Source of the DNA: Roseibium aquae
GTDB lineage: Bacteria > Pseudomonadota > Alphaproteobacteria > Rhizobiales > Stappiaceae
DNA: 61,820 bases
Assembly (NCBI RefSeq): GCF_008711285.1
Contig: NZ_VXDC01000015.1
Location: forward strand, 1 to 61,820
Reading direction: 5' to 3'
Shown here: positions 49,547 to 58,053 of the stretch, in pieces
Numbering within the stretch: the stretch's first letter is position 1
How the letters are laid out: the number at the start of each line of letters is the position of its first letter
Notes under the pieces: generated by a model
Databases searched by the model: none
Told to the model about the DNA's origin: nothing
The model's input: only the letters and a program-made list of their open reading frames with translations
Translations under genes and position numbers: made by a program

Positions 49547-49629
49547 AGGTCTCCTCTCCCAGTGTTCGGGCGGTTCGCGTCCAGCCCGATTGTTTTCCGA
49601 ACCGGCGGCGGGGCCGCCGGCAATCCGAC

Positions 49630-50367
49630 TTACGACATCAAGGCCAACACAATGATCAAGGCGCCGAGTGCGACGAGGCCCCAAACCATCGGGCCGCCAT
49701 AGGCGCCCTTCCCGGCAGCAACCTCGAGTTTCTCCTCAGCCTTGTGATAGCCTTCCTCGACATCGTGCAGAGCGTCTTCCGCCTTGTGGTAGACCTCCTC
49801 AACTGCGTGCTCTACAGCCGCCTCGGCATCGTGCAGAGCATTTACGGCATCCTCCGGCAGATGCTCTGTCGCAATCCGCTTGGCCTCCGAAGCGACCCCG
49901 GGGTCGAGAGTATCCTGCTGCGCGCCCGACGCACCCACTTTCTCCGAGAACGAACCGAAAAACTCGTCAGCCATTTTTCGCGCCGTGGAGTCAATCAGGC
50001 GGCTACCGAGCTGGGCCAGCTTGCCGCCGACCTGGGCTTTGGCCGTATAGGTGAGAACGGTCTCATCGCCTTCTTGCGTCAGATGCACACCGGCCGAGCC
50101 CTTCGCGAAACCCGCCACACCGCCCTTCCCTTCACCAACGATGGTATAGCTCTCCGGCGGATTGAGATCCTGCAGCGTGACTGTGCCTTTGAACTTGGCC
50201 TTGACCGGCCCGATCTTCGATGTCACGGCGGCCTGCATTTCCGTCGGGCTGGTCATTTCCAGTGACTCGCAACCCGGGATGCATTCCCGCAGGATATCGG
50301 GATCGTTCAGGGCTTTCCAGACCTCCTCCCGGGGCGCCGGAATCCGGTAGGTTCCCTCCATGTCCAT
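49630..50367 (-). CDS. coxG: CoxG-like SRPBCC-fold protein with C-terminal membrane anchor
   Basis: A 245-residue protein: residues 1-150 are the SRPBCC/CoxG domain ([49 protein letters not shown]), then a repetitive helical stretch ([39 protein letters not shown]) and a C-terminal hydrophobic helix (224-245, [20 protein letters not shown]). CoxG recruits CO dehydrogenase to the membrane in carboxydotrophs and, in the wider family, may carry a quinone; a similar tethering role for this hydroxylase is likely. First gene of the cox set. Confidence 0.92.
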   Translation of the reverse strand: MDMEGTYRIPAPREEVWKALNDPDILRECIPGCESLEMTSPTEMQAAVTSKIGPVKAKFKGTVTLQDLNPPESYTIVGEGKGGVAGFAKGSAGVHLTQEGDETVLTYTAKAQVGGKLAQLGSRLIDSTARKMADEFFGSFSEKVGASGAQQDTLDPGVASEAKRIATEHLPEDAVNALHDAEAAVEHAVEEVYHKAEDALHDVEEGYHKAEEKLEVAAGKGAYGGPMVWGLVALGALIIVLALMS

Positions 50368-50572
50368 GGCGGCGATGTCTCCCTCTTTCCCGTCGTTTCA
50401 AGCAAGGCCCGCTCCGGACGTAGACCCTTTGCAATGAACGACTTGTACCGTTGCTCACACTGTTGGACGGCCCGCGAATTTTTGCAAGGGGGTTTTCCGG
50501 GCGATCTGGGATGCCGCAAAGCCGATGGCGCCGCAAACGGCGGATCGACACCGCCGTGAAGACCCTTGTCAT

Positions 50573-51274
50573 CTAGCGGTCTATCATTCCAAGCCAATGC
50601 GTCAGGGCAGCGCTGACCTCCTCAGGGCGCTCCAGCGTTGGCAAGTGGCCCGCGCCCTCAATGATGACCAGACGCGACCCGTCGATCAGCTTATGCATCA
50701 ATTCATGCCGTTCAATGGGACAAAGCCGGTCATCCGCGCCCATCAGGATCAGCGTTGGCACCTTGACCGCTTGCAAGGAAGCCCGCTGATCGGGCCGGGT
50801 CTGCAGCGCGCGGGATTGGCGGACAAAAACCTCCGGCCCGAGATCTACAGCCATCGTCATGCAAAGGTCCAGTATCTCCCGCCGCCGGGGGCCGGAGGCC
50901 AGATAGTTGGGTTTCAGCTCGTTGCGCACGACCGACCGCAAATGCCCGGACAGCACCTTTTCGATTTGCGGCTCCCGCTTCGCCTTGACCGTCTCCAGTT
51001 CCGGGCAGGGGTTGGTATCCAGAAGCGCCAGGCCTGCCACACGGTCCGGCGCCTTGCGGATCACCTCCATGGCCACGATGCCGCCCATGGACAGACCCGC
51101 AAGGGCGAACCGCGGTGGAGCATGCTCAAGGACGCTGATCGCAAGCGCCTCAATGCTCGCCTGACCCGTGATCGGCGCACAATGGAGCGTACGGGTGCCG
51201 GAAAAGGCCGCGATCTGCGGCCCGAACAAGCGGGCATCGCACATCATGCCGGGCAGCAGGACCAGGGGTGTCAC
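50573..51274 (-). CDS. Alpha/beta hydrolase
   Basis: A 233-residue serine hydrolase. The GTG at 51274 overlaps the upstream stop (GTGA) and gives the natural N-terminus (M/V)TPLVLLPGMMCDARLFG; the longer ORF reads backwards into the metE-like gene. Catalytic triad: Ser62 in AGLSMGGIVAM, Asp in LILMGADDRLCP, His in EGAGHLPTLERPEEV. Close in type to small esterases/lactonases. Translational coupling to the MetE-like gene suggests successive steps of one pathway. Confidence 0.9.
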   Translation of the reverse strand: MTPLVLLPGMMCDARLFGPQIAAFSGTRTLHCAPITGQASIEALAISVLEHAPPRFALAGLSMGGIVAMEVIRKAPDRVAGLALLDTNPCPELETVKAKREPQIEKVLSGHLRSVVRNELKPNYLASGPRRREILDLCMTMAVDLGPEVFVRQSRALQTRPDQRASLQAVKVPTLILMGADDRLCPIERHELMHKLIDGSRLVIIEGAGHLPTLERPEEVSAALTHWLGMIDR

Positions 51275-52404
51275 GCCCGTTGTCCCGCAATGGCCGCCCC
51301 CTCCGACAGCGCGGCAAGTTTGGCATAGGCGATTTCCGGATCCACAGCCCCGAACCCCGCAAATGTGCCGAACCCGCAATCGGATCCGGCAATCACACGG
51401 TCCGCGCCCACGATCCCGATGAACCGGTCGAGGCGCTGAGCGACCACTTCCGGGTGCTCGACAAAGTTGGTGGTGGTATCGACAACGCCCGGCACCAGGA
51501 TCTTGTCGTCGGGAATCTCGGTCTTCCGGTCGCGGAACACGGTCCATTCATGAGCATGGCGGGGATTGGAGGTTTCGAACAAGACGTATCGCGCCCGGGC
51601 GGACATGAGGGTCGAAAACACCTTGTCCATGCCGATATCGCAGACATGCGGGCCTTCATAATTGCCCCAGCAGATGTGAATGCGCACCTTCGCCGGATCG
51701 ACATTTTCAAGCGCGTGGTTGAGCGCCTCGACATGGGATGCCGCGATCTTCACAAACTCGTCATCGCTGAGATCGTTGAAAAGCATGTGCCGGGACAGGG
51801 CCAGATCCGGACAGTCAAGCTGCAGATCAAGGCCCGCCCCGACGATCGCCTCGTACTCGGCCCGCATGGCGTCCGCCAAAGCTGCCAGATAGGCAACCCG
51901 GCTCGGATAGAAATCGTTTTGCAGAAACAGCGAGATCACGCCAGGCGAGGCGGCATTCATGAAGCCACGGGGCGCGCCATGCGCAGTCATCGCGGCTTTC
52001 AAGTTGGCGATGTCCTTTTCGAGCTCGCCATTGTCTTTTGGCCTCACCTCTCCGGTGCACATCGGCCGGGCGTATTTTGGTGTGCCGCCGCTCTCCGCGA
52101 GGCGCTTCAAAAAGGTCGGGTAGAGCTTGAGATCCGCCGGCGCGTTGCGCGGGCTATCGCCGGAAAAGCCGGTGTAGCGATCCTTCACATAGGTCGCATA
52201 GGAAATCTTGGACGTCTCGCCATCGCTGACGATCGTCACGCCAGCGTCGACCTGCCGTTTGACCGTGCCGGACACTGCTTTGGTCATCGCCGCGTCGAAT
52301 GCGGCTTGATCGCAGGGCTCTTGCCGCTCGCGCGCGAAGATGAAATCGACCACCTCCTGCGTCCGCGGCAGGGATCCCACGTGGGTCACCTCGATTTCCG
52401 GCAT
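51271..52404 (-). CDS. MetE-C-terminal-like zinc alkyl/methyltransferase (cobalamin-independent methionine synthase II family)
   Basis: A 377-residue TIM-barrel protein corresponding to the catalytic half of MetE. Zinc ligands are present as H243-x-C245 (RIHICWGNYEGPH) and Cys343 (IAGSDCGFGTFAG), the H-X-C-Xn-C pattern shared with MetE and epoxyalkane:coenzyme M transferase. It lacks the MetE N-terminal domain, so methionine synthesis from folate is unlikely. These enzymes activate a thiol as a thiolate to attack a methyl or alkyl donor. In this setting (GST, SDR, hydrolase, cupin) a catabolic thiol-transfer or demethylation reaction is more plausible. Substrate unknown. Confidence 0.85.
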   Translation of the reverse strand: MPEIEVTHVGSLPRTQEVVDFIFARERQEPCDQAAFDAAMTKAVSGTVKRQVDAGVTIVSDGETSKISYATYVKDRYTGFSGDSPRNAPADLKLYPTFLKRLAESGGTPKYARPMCTGEVRPKDNGELEKDIANLKAAMTAHGAPRGFMNAASPGVISLFLQNDFYPSRVAYLAALADAMRAEYEAIVGAGLDLQLDCPDLALSRHMLFNDLSDDEFVKIAASHVEALNHALENVDPAKVRIHICWGNYEGPHVCDIGMDKVFSTLMSARARYVLFETSNPRHAHEWTVFRDRKTEIPDDKILVPGVVDTTTNFVEHPEVVAQRLDRFIGIVGADRVIAGSDCGFGTFAGFGAVDPEIAYAKLAALSEGAAIAGQRA

Positions 52405-52539
52405 GGTCTTCCCCCTTCTTTGCTCTCATTGCATCGCAAACGGTATTGCGCTTTCAGTTCCCGGACACAGGCGCGGCGCCGGGGTGCCGGAACCGCGCGC
52501 CCGCCCTCATTCCAGGGCGCGATCCGGGCCGGGCCCTGT

Positions 52540-53493
52540 TCAGCGGGTCCAGGTCGGTCCGGCCGGATCATCGGTATTCATGACCCGGTAAAGGCTTGCC
52601 TCTCCGCTCATGGACGGGGCCAGACTGTGCTCAAGGCCGGGTGGAACCGCGCAGGTGTCGCCGGGGGCAAGGACAACGGCCTCCTTGCCCCAGCGGACGA
52701 TCCAGTGTCCCCGCATGACCATGAGGACCTCGTGACGATCGGTCGTATACGGCGTTTCGGCGATGGACCCGCGCCTGAGCAGATCGACTTCAAAGCCGGG
52801 CCTGTCCTTGATGAGGCCATCTGCCCCGATCACCTTGCAGGGCTTGCCGTCCGCCAGCGCCATCATGTCCCAGTAGCGCGCGATATATTTGGACACGACT
52901 TCGTCGCTTCGCGGTTCGGGATAGGTTGCCAGTTCCCGATCCGTCAGGAGCGGCATGGGTCCAACACCGTCCGGCAGCGCCTCTCCCTTCTTGGTATCGT
53001 AAAGCACGCCATTTTCCCCCAGAACAAGGCCGTGCTCCCGGGCATCCTCGATCACCTGGGGGGCCCAGATCACCCCGCCGCCGGCATCTTCGCCGCCAAG
53101 GATCGCCATGATCATCCCGTAATCATCGCCGATGTTCTCAAATCCGCGGAAAATGCCGGTCGGGATGTTGAAGATGTCGCCTTCTTGCAGAACCACCTCC
53201 CCGGCCGTGCCCCAGCGGCCCCAGAAGAAGCGCCACCGGCCTTTGAGCACATAGAACACTTCGGCGGTGCGGTGCGAATGAAGAGAATTCCGGCACTTCG
53301 GCGGCTGCCCGGCCGCCCCGATATTGAAGCCGGGCGTTTCCTTGATGTGCACATGCTGGTCAGGACTTTCCGAGACCCCGCCGCCGATGATGGTGAAATT
53401 CTCTTTTTGATCCGATCCGGGCGTATGTGCATCGATAAAGGCCGTGCGGCAGGGTATCAGTTCGCCGTAACGCACGATTTGCGGAGCGGTCAT
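52540..53493 (-). CDS. Bicupin protein (dioxygenase- or isomerase-like)
   Basis: A 317-residue protein with two cupin barrels. The first has the metal motif H72-x-H74-xxx-E78 (LHSHRTAEVFYVLKG), but the second cupin motif (GDIFNIPTGIFRGFEN) lacks its usual His. The second barrel has HEVLMVMRG and PGDTCAVPPGLEHSLAP with a partial metal site. The arrangement recalls gentisate dioxygenase-like bicupins, but key aromatic-binding residues cannot be confirmed. It lies between the NTF2-like and MetE-like genes on the same strand, with gaps of 125 and 135 bases. Confidence 0.82.
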   Translation of the reverse strand: MTAPQIVRYGELIPCRTAFIDAHTPGSDQKENFTIIGGGVSESPDQHVHIKETPGFNIGAAGQPPKCRNSLHSHRTAEVFYVLKGRWRFFWGRWGTAGEVVLQEGDIFNIPTGIFRGFENIGDDYGMIMAILGGEDAGGGVIWAPQVIEDAREHGLVLGENGVLYDTKKGEALPDGVGPMPLLTDRELATYPEPRSDEVVSKYIARYWDMMALADGKPCKVIGADGLIKDRPGFEVDLLRRGSIAETPYTTDRHEVLMVMRGHWIVRWGKEAVVLAPGDTCAVPPGLEHSLAPSMSGEASLYRVMNTDDPAGPTWTR

Positions 53494-53618
53494 TCTTTTT
53501 CCTCCTCCTGGAGCACCTCCTCACCAGATTGAAACGCTGCGCGATCAATCAAAGCCGGGAAAAGATGCCTGACACTCAAAATCGCGCGCAATTCCCGGTC
53601 CGGTCCCGCGCGATTGGC

Positions 53619-54587
53619 TCAACCGGTTTGCATGAGGATCTGCTTCCAGATCGCGGTTTCATCGAAAAGCACATACTCGCGGCGCAAGCCCCATGGACCG
53701 AACTCAGCGTGAGCGGCGCCCATGACATGAACATTTGCACCCGTGGGAGCGCCCAACAGTCCCCAACCGTCATGCTTGCCGTTCAGCGACCACCGCAGCG
53801 CAGCCCGCGGCGGCATCATGGGATCGTCCCGGCCGATCCGGTGTTCGATCGTGAACCGGGCAGACGGCAGGCTGGCGCGCAGCGCCATCCAGAACCGGTC
53901 GGCGTCACCGTGGGAAACACCGCTCTGTCCGCCCGGGTATTCCAGTTGGCAGGCCCTGTCATACTCCGCAGGGATCACCGCCATATCGGCTTTCATGATG
54001 CGGGACAGGACATCGGCGTATCGCAGGCCCCATTCATTGTCGTTGCCCTTCCCGGCATAGGGCCCGGGCTTGTCGATCCCGGGCGTGAACGGCTTCACGC
54101 AAGCCTCCGGCCCGCCTTCGCGCGCGATCAAATCGCGTGCGTAGTCCCTTGGCTCCCAGCCGAGTTGGCGCACAACCGCGCCCTGGTCGCGGATCAGCCA
54201 CTCATCGTTGATCTGGTTGCCGATCGCATGGCAGTCGGCGATGATGCGATATGTCAGCCTCTTGCCGGTGGCCCGGCCATAGACCCCGTCGCCGGAATGG
54301 GTCGCCGTGGACAGGATCCGGTGCGAAGACAACATGCCGTCCTCTGGAGTGCCCGACCAGATCACATCCTCTCCAAACAGGGTTCTGTCCGGAAATTCGG
54401 CGAGCGTTGCCATGGTCGCTCCGATCACACCCCGGTTGCCCGTCACAACCGAGCCGGGCGAGCGGACAATAATGTCCTCGGTGTAATACTGGTGCAGGCT
54501 CGCGATCTTGCGCTGTTCCCAGATTTCCTGGGTGATCCCGATTATGTAACCGGGAAAATCCTGCCAGCGTGGCTCAAAGCCCTTCAT
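53619..54587 (-). CDS. NTF2/SnoaL-like protein (ester cyclase type), second copy
   Basis: A 322-residue protein containing two NTF2-like cone folds, seen as GITQEIWEQRKIASLHQYYTE with DIIVRSPGSVVTGNRGVIGA in the first half and AEYDRACQLEYPGG with RFWMALRASLPSARFTIEHR in the second. It is similar in kind to the 351-residue protein encoded at 56369-57424. Such folds occur in polyketide cyclases, limonene-epoxide hydrolase and steroid isomerase. Its ATG lies inside the LacI gene (14-base overlap), so it is co-translated. The reaction is unknown. Confidence 0.8.
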   Translation of the reverse strand: MKGFEPRWQDFPGYIIGITQEIWEQRKIASLHQYYTEDIIVRSPGSVVTGNRGVIGATMATLAEFPDRTLFGEDVIWSGTPEDGMLSSHRILSTATHSGDGVYGRATGKRLTYRIIADCHAIGNQINDEWLIRDQGAVVRQLGWEPRDYARDLIAREGGPEACVKPFTPGIDKPGPYAGKGNDNEWGLRYADVLSRIMKADMAVIPAEYDRACQLEYPGGQSGVSHGDADRFWMALRASLPSARFTIEHRIGRDDPMMPPRAALRWSLNGKHDGWGLLGAPTGANVHVMGAAHAEFGPWGLRREYVLFDETAIWKQILMQTG

Positions 54588-55605
54588 AAGACCATCCTTC
54601 CGGTACCCGCGCCGAGCCGCGGATCATCAGCGGTCCATCAATCTCGATCTTGCGGACATCCCGGCTGCCCTCCTCAATCCAATCAAGCAAGGTCTTGACC
54701 GTCGCCTCGACCATTCGGCCAGAAGGTTGGCGGAGCGTTGTCAGGTCATAGGAAGGCCAGGCGGCCATGGGGACGTCGTCGTAGCCAACGACCGAAACCT
54801 CGCCGGGCACATCCAGCTTGAGTTCATGCTTCAAGGTGTCGAGGACGGCAAAGGCCATGTGATCGTTGCCGACGAAAATCGCGTCCGGCTTCACATCGCC
54901 CGCAAACATATCGCGCGCGGCCTGAGCCGCGATCTCGCGCCGGTACATGCCATCGATACAGGCAACAAGATCGAGCCCCTTCTCGCGCAGGCGGTCCTCG
55001 AACCCGTGGCGCCGGTCCCGGCCGGTGGACGACCCGCTCCACCCGGCGATATGCGCGATCCGGGTATGACCGCCGGCGATCAGGAAATCCGCGATCCGGC
55101 GGCCACCAATGTAGTTGTTGGATGTCACCTGGTTGAGGCGCTCGTCGTCCTGTCCGCGATTGAACAGCACGACCGGGACCCCGGCAGCAGCACACCGAGC
55201 CGCCAAGGCATTCGACATGGCAACCGACGCCGTGATGATCCCGTCGACCTGATAGTCGAGCAATTCCCCCATCACCTTCTCGGTTCCACTCTCGTCATTG
55301 GACACCATGAAGACGAGAATATGATAGCCGTGTGTTTGGAGGGCGTTGGACAGCCTTTCCAATGCATCGGGATAGAACTGATTGTCGAGATAGGCGACGA
55401 CCAGGCCGATGATCCGCGACCGGCCAGTGATCAACGACCTTGCCAGGACATTGGGCCGGTAGCCCAGTTCCTCGGCCGCCTTCAGCACCTTTTCGGCCAT
55501 TTTCGGGGAAACGGATGCCCCGGGCGTGAACACGCGGCTGACGGCGGACTGGCTGACACCGGCCCTTTTTGCCACATCGACTGAAGTGACCTTCTCGCTG
55601 GGCAT
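54574..55605 (-). CDS. LacI-family transcriptional regulator
   Basis: A 343-residue repressor type regulator. The start at 55605 (MPSEKVTSVDVAKRAG) overlaps the SDR stop by one base (TGATG). The N-terminal helix-turn-helix is TSVDVAKRAGVSQSAVSRVF (7-26) with the hinge KAAEELGYRPNVLARSL. The periplasmic-binding-like sensor domain follows (FPDAIFVGNDHMAFAVLD-type segment, VVGYDDVPMAAWPSYDLTT). It is embedded in the catabolic operon it probably controls; the palindrome at 59419-59434 is a candidate operator. Ligand probably an intermediate or the imported compound. Confidence 0.95.
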   Translation of the reverse strand: MPSEKVTSVDVAKRAGVSQSAVSRVFTPGASVSPKMAEKVLKAAEELGYRPNVLARSLITGRSRIIGLVVAYLDNQFYPDALERLSNALQTHGYHILVFMVSNDESGTEKVMGELLDYQVDGIITASVAMSNALAARCAAAGVPVVLFNRGQDDERLNQVTSNNYIGGRRIADFLIAGGHTRIAHIAGWSGSSTGRDRRHGFEDRLREKGLDLVACIDGMYRREIAAQAARDMFAGDVKPDAIFVGNDHMAFAVLDTLKHELKLDVPGEVSVVGYDDVPMAAWPSYDLTTLRQPSGRMVEATVKTLLDWIEEGSRDVRKIEIDGPLMIRGSARVPEGWSYEGL

Positions 55606-56372
55606 CAATCCGCCGTCCAACCTCCGTCGACCAGAAGGGACGTTCCGGTCACGAGCGACGAGGCATCGCTCGCAAGATAGAGCACCGCGCCCATGATGTC
55701 CTCGACCGTGCCGGTCCGGCCAAGCTTGATCTTTTCCTCGATCCACTTGACACGGTCCGGGTTTTCGAATGTCGCCTCGGTGAAGGGCGTGCGGATAAAG
55801 GTCGGGCAGATGGTGTTGACCCGGATCTGCTTCGGTCCGAATTCCAGCGCCATGGCCTTGGTGAACCCTTCGACGGCAAACTTCGAGGCACAATAAACGG
55901 CCCGATCAAGGCCGCCGACATGCGCCATCTGGGACGACATGTTGATCAGCGAGCCGGGTCTGCCCGCGCTGATCAGCCCCTTGGCGACCGCTTGGGTCAG
56001 AAAGTAAGCGCCGCGCAGATTGAGGTTCATGACCGCATCGAAGTCTTCGGGCGTGGTTTCAAGTGCCGGGGAATGGCGCGCGACTCCGGCGCTGTTCACC
56101 AGGACATCGAAGGGACCGTGCTTCTCGACAGCCACTTGCACATCGAGAACATCGGCCACATTCATTTGAAGCACGGATGCATTCCAGCCCTTGGCGGTCA
56201 TCGCGTCGACCGCTTCTTGCAGCTTGTCTGCCCGGCGGGCCGCAAGCACCACATCGCCTCCCGCTTCTGCCAAGGCAGAGGCACAGGCCAGCCCGATGCC
56301 AGAGGACGCACCGGTCACGAGAACCTTTTTGCCCTCCAGGGAAAACGTGGGCGACGTCGGCAAATCAATCAT
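55605..56372 (-). CDS. Short-chain dehydrogenase/reductase (SDR)
   Basis: A 255-residue classical SDR. Cofactor loop VTGASSGIGLA (TGxxxGxG), NAG-type motif VNSAGVARHS, catalytic Ser in NMSSQMAHVGG, and Tyr-x-x-x-Lys in YCASKFAVEGF. AARRADK after strand beta-2 suggests NADP(H) preference, though this is not decisive. The C-terminus GTSLLVDGGWTAD is standard. Its ATG overlaps the upstream NTF2-like stop (ATGA). Likely oxidises or reduces an alcohol/ketone intermediate. Confidence 0.95.
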   Translation of the reverse strand: MIDLPTSPTFSLEGKKVLVTGASSGIGLACASALAEAGGDVVLAARRADKLQEAVDAMTAKGWNASVLQMNVADVLDVQVAVEKHGPFDVLVNSAGVARHSPALETTPEDFDAVMNLNLRGAYFLTQAVAKGLISAGRPGSLINMSSQMAHVGGLDRAVYCASKFAVEGFTKAMALEFGPKQIRVNTICPTFIRTPFTEATFENPDRVKWIEEKIKLGRTGTVEDIMGAVLYLASDASSLVTGTSLLVDGGWTAD

Positions 56373-57424
56373 GTCAATGCAACTCCGGTCTCGGGATCAA
56401 AGCCTTGTCTCGCCTTGTTGAATTCCCGAAGGCGGTGGAACACGTCAACGCCTAATTGCCCAAAGACATCCAGAAGATCGACCAAGACCCAGTTTTCCCG
56501 GATCAAACCGTTTTCCACCCGCCAGAAATCAAGACTGCGCAGCGTGATGCGCTGGCCAGCCGCGGCGATCCCCAACCAGCCGTCATGCGAAACGGTCTGC
56601 AGCATGTTGGGCCAGCCCGTGACTGCGGCGTAATCGCGGTCGCCAAAGAAATGGTGGTTGGTGCCCTCGGTAGCCTGCCCCCGGTCAGGCATGGCGTTCA
56701 AAAACGGAATCTGGTGCCAGTTCCGGAAACCTCTAATCCCGCGTCCGGTACCGATGCCTGCCGGTCCGTACCAGCTCATGCGCGGATGCCAGAACCGGTC
56801 CAGTTCCATAATCTCCGCGCCCCCTTGCGAAGGGTGTTTCGTCATGAAGTTGAGCATTTCGATAATCAGCGCACAGGTTCGCGCGCCCGCCGCTTCATCG
56901 TGAGGACCCGGGACAATCCCATCTTGCGTGGCAGGGCCGGGCACTTGCCATTCACGGCCAAGGCTTGGCGCCATGGGCCAGGCGTCCGCCTGCATCATGA
57001 CCTCGGGGAGGTCCCAGATCGCCTGGACCTCCACCACCTGGCTGTCGACGAACCTGTAGAACTCGTGAAAGCGCATGGCGGCCTGGTGGCCGGTCGGCGG
57101 GATGTCGAGCCACGGCTTTTCAAAACTTCCGGTGTACGTGCCACAACAGCCGACCCAGTGGTCCCCTTGGCCGGTGACCCCGGCCATCACCATGAAATCG
57201 CGCCGTTCCAGATCCGGGATGGCGTGCAGCAGCGGAGCGTAGGCCTTGTCATAAAAATTCCCGGGGCCGGTTATATCTCCGAAGGGATGGCACAACCGGA
57301 AGAGTGCATCGGGCGCGCAAAGAACCGCCAATGCCTCTCGGACGCCTTTTTCGGAAAAGTCGTACATCGCCGACCGCAACGGGGCGATCAGCGATTTGTG
57401 CCTGGTATGGGCATCGCCCGTCAT
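56369..57424 (-). CDS. NTF2/SnoaL-like protein, first copy
   Basis: A 351-residue protein starting at 57424 ([20 protein letters not shown]), where the ATG overlaps the GST stop (ATGA); the longer frame runs antisense-like through GST and is rejected. Two NTF2-like modules are suggested by VREALAVLCAPDALFRLCHPFGD and YDKAYAPLLHAIPDLERRDF in the first, and IMELDRFWHPRMSWYGPAG with LRSLDFWRVENGLIRENWV in the second. Same architecture as the protein encoded at 53619-54587, so the two may be paralogues or partners. Probably an enzyme or scaffold for a small cyclic or epoxide-like substrate; unproven. Confidence 0.8.
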   Translation of the reverse strand: MTGDAHTRHKSLIAPLRSAMYDFSEKGVREALAVLCAPDALFRLCHPFGDITGPGNFYDKAYAPLLHAIPDLERRDFMVMAGVTGQGDHWVGCCGTYTGSFEKPWLDIPPTGHQAAMRFHEFYRFVDSQVVEVQAIWDLPEVMMQADAWPMAPSLGREWQVPGPATQDGIVPGPHDEAAGARTCALIIEMLNFMTKHPSQGGAEIMELDRFWHPRMSWYGPAGIGTGRGIRGFRNWHQIPFLNAMPDRGQATEGTNHHFFGDRDYAAVTGWPNMLQTVSHDGWLGIAAAGQRITLRSLDFWRVENGLIRENWVLVDLLDVFGQLGVDVFHRLREFNKARQGFDPETGVALT

Positions 57425-58053
57425 GCACCCTCGACCTTCATGCCCCAGAAATCGATCATGACTTGCTCTTGATACGCTGGACGGGCGCACAACCGCTCGT
57501 AATAGGCCTTCAGGCCCGGGAACTCGGCGCGCTCGAACGGCAACTCGAAATAGCGGTACAGCAACCCGCCAATCTGGTAGTCCGCAAGGGTCAGATTCCC
57601 TCCGCCAAGAACCGCTCGCTCGATCAGGGCTTCCACGACCGTCATGACCTGCACCAGGGACGCTTCGGCCTGCCGGATCGCCGCGTGATCCCGTTCGCCG
57701 GCGGGCGTGCGGACAAATTGCAGGAATATGCAAGAGATCAATGCCGGATAGATGTGACCCCGTGCCATGTCCGCCCACCGCTCGATCTGGGCGGCCGCCA
57801 TCGGGTCGGTGGGATGCCCACCGTATTTGCGCATCAAATACCGCAGGATCGTGGCGCACTCGGACAAGGACTGATCTCCGTCGGTCAGCGCCGGCACGAG
57901 ACCTAACGGGCTCATGGCCCGGTACTCGTCCTTCCCCGTCCCGCCAAAGGGGCCGCCGACGTCAAGGCGCTCGAAGTCCAGACCGAGCTCTTGCAGGCAC
58001 CAGGCGACCGGCTGGACATTGGCCGATGTAATCCGTCCGTGAAGTGTGATCAT
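57421..58053 (-). CDS. Glutathione S-transferase
   Basis: A 210-residue GST with the thioredoxin-like N-terminal domain ([40 protein letters not shown], where the Glu-Ser pair binds the glutathione gamma-glutamyl group) and an all-helical C-terminal domain ([18 protein letters not shown]). Ser10 or nearby is the candidate activating residue (ITSANVQP). It overlaps both neighbours by 4 bases (ATGA at each end), so it is a fixed member of the operon rather than a stray detoxifier. It may conjugate or remove glutathione in the pathway. Confidence 0.93.
   Translation of the reverse strand: MITLHGRITSANVQPVAWCLQELGLDFERLDVGGPFGGTGKDEYRAMSPLGLVPALTDGDQSLSECATILRYLMRKYGGHPTDPMAAAQIERWADMARGHIYPALISCIFLQFVRTPAGERDHAAIRQAEASLVQVMTVVEALIERAVLGGGNLTLADYQIGGLLYRYFELPFERAEFPGLKAYYERLCARPAYQEQVMIDFWGMKVEGA

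Noticed and set aside
51271..52404. Methionine synthase metE
   Set aside because: Half-length, lacks the N-terminal folate-binding domain of MetE; context is catabolic.
52429..52439. TTGCATCGCAA as a second LacI operator before the MetE-like gene
   Set aside because: Shares only the TTGCAT half with the 59419 palindrome and has different spacing; could be chance.
51268..53532. 754-codon forward ORF
   Set aside because: Antisense shadow of the MetE-like and bicupin genes, both of which have clear families and motifs.
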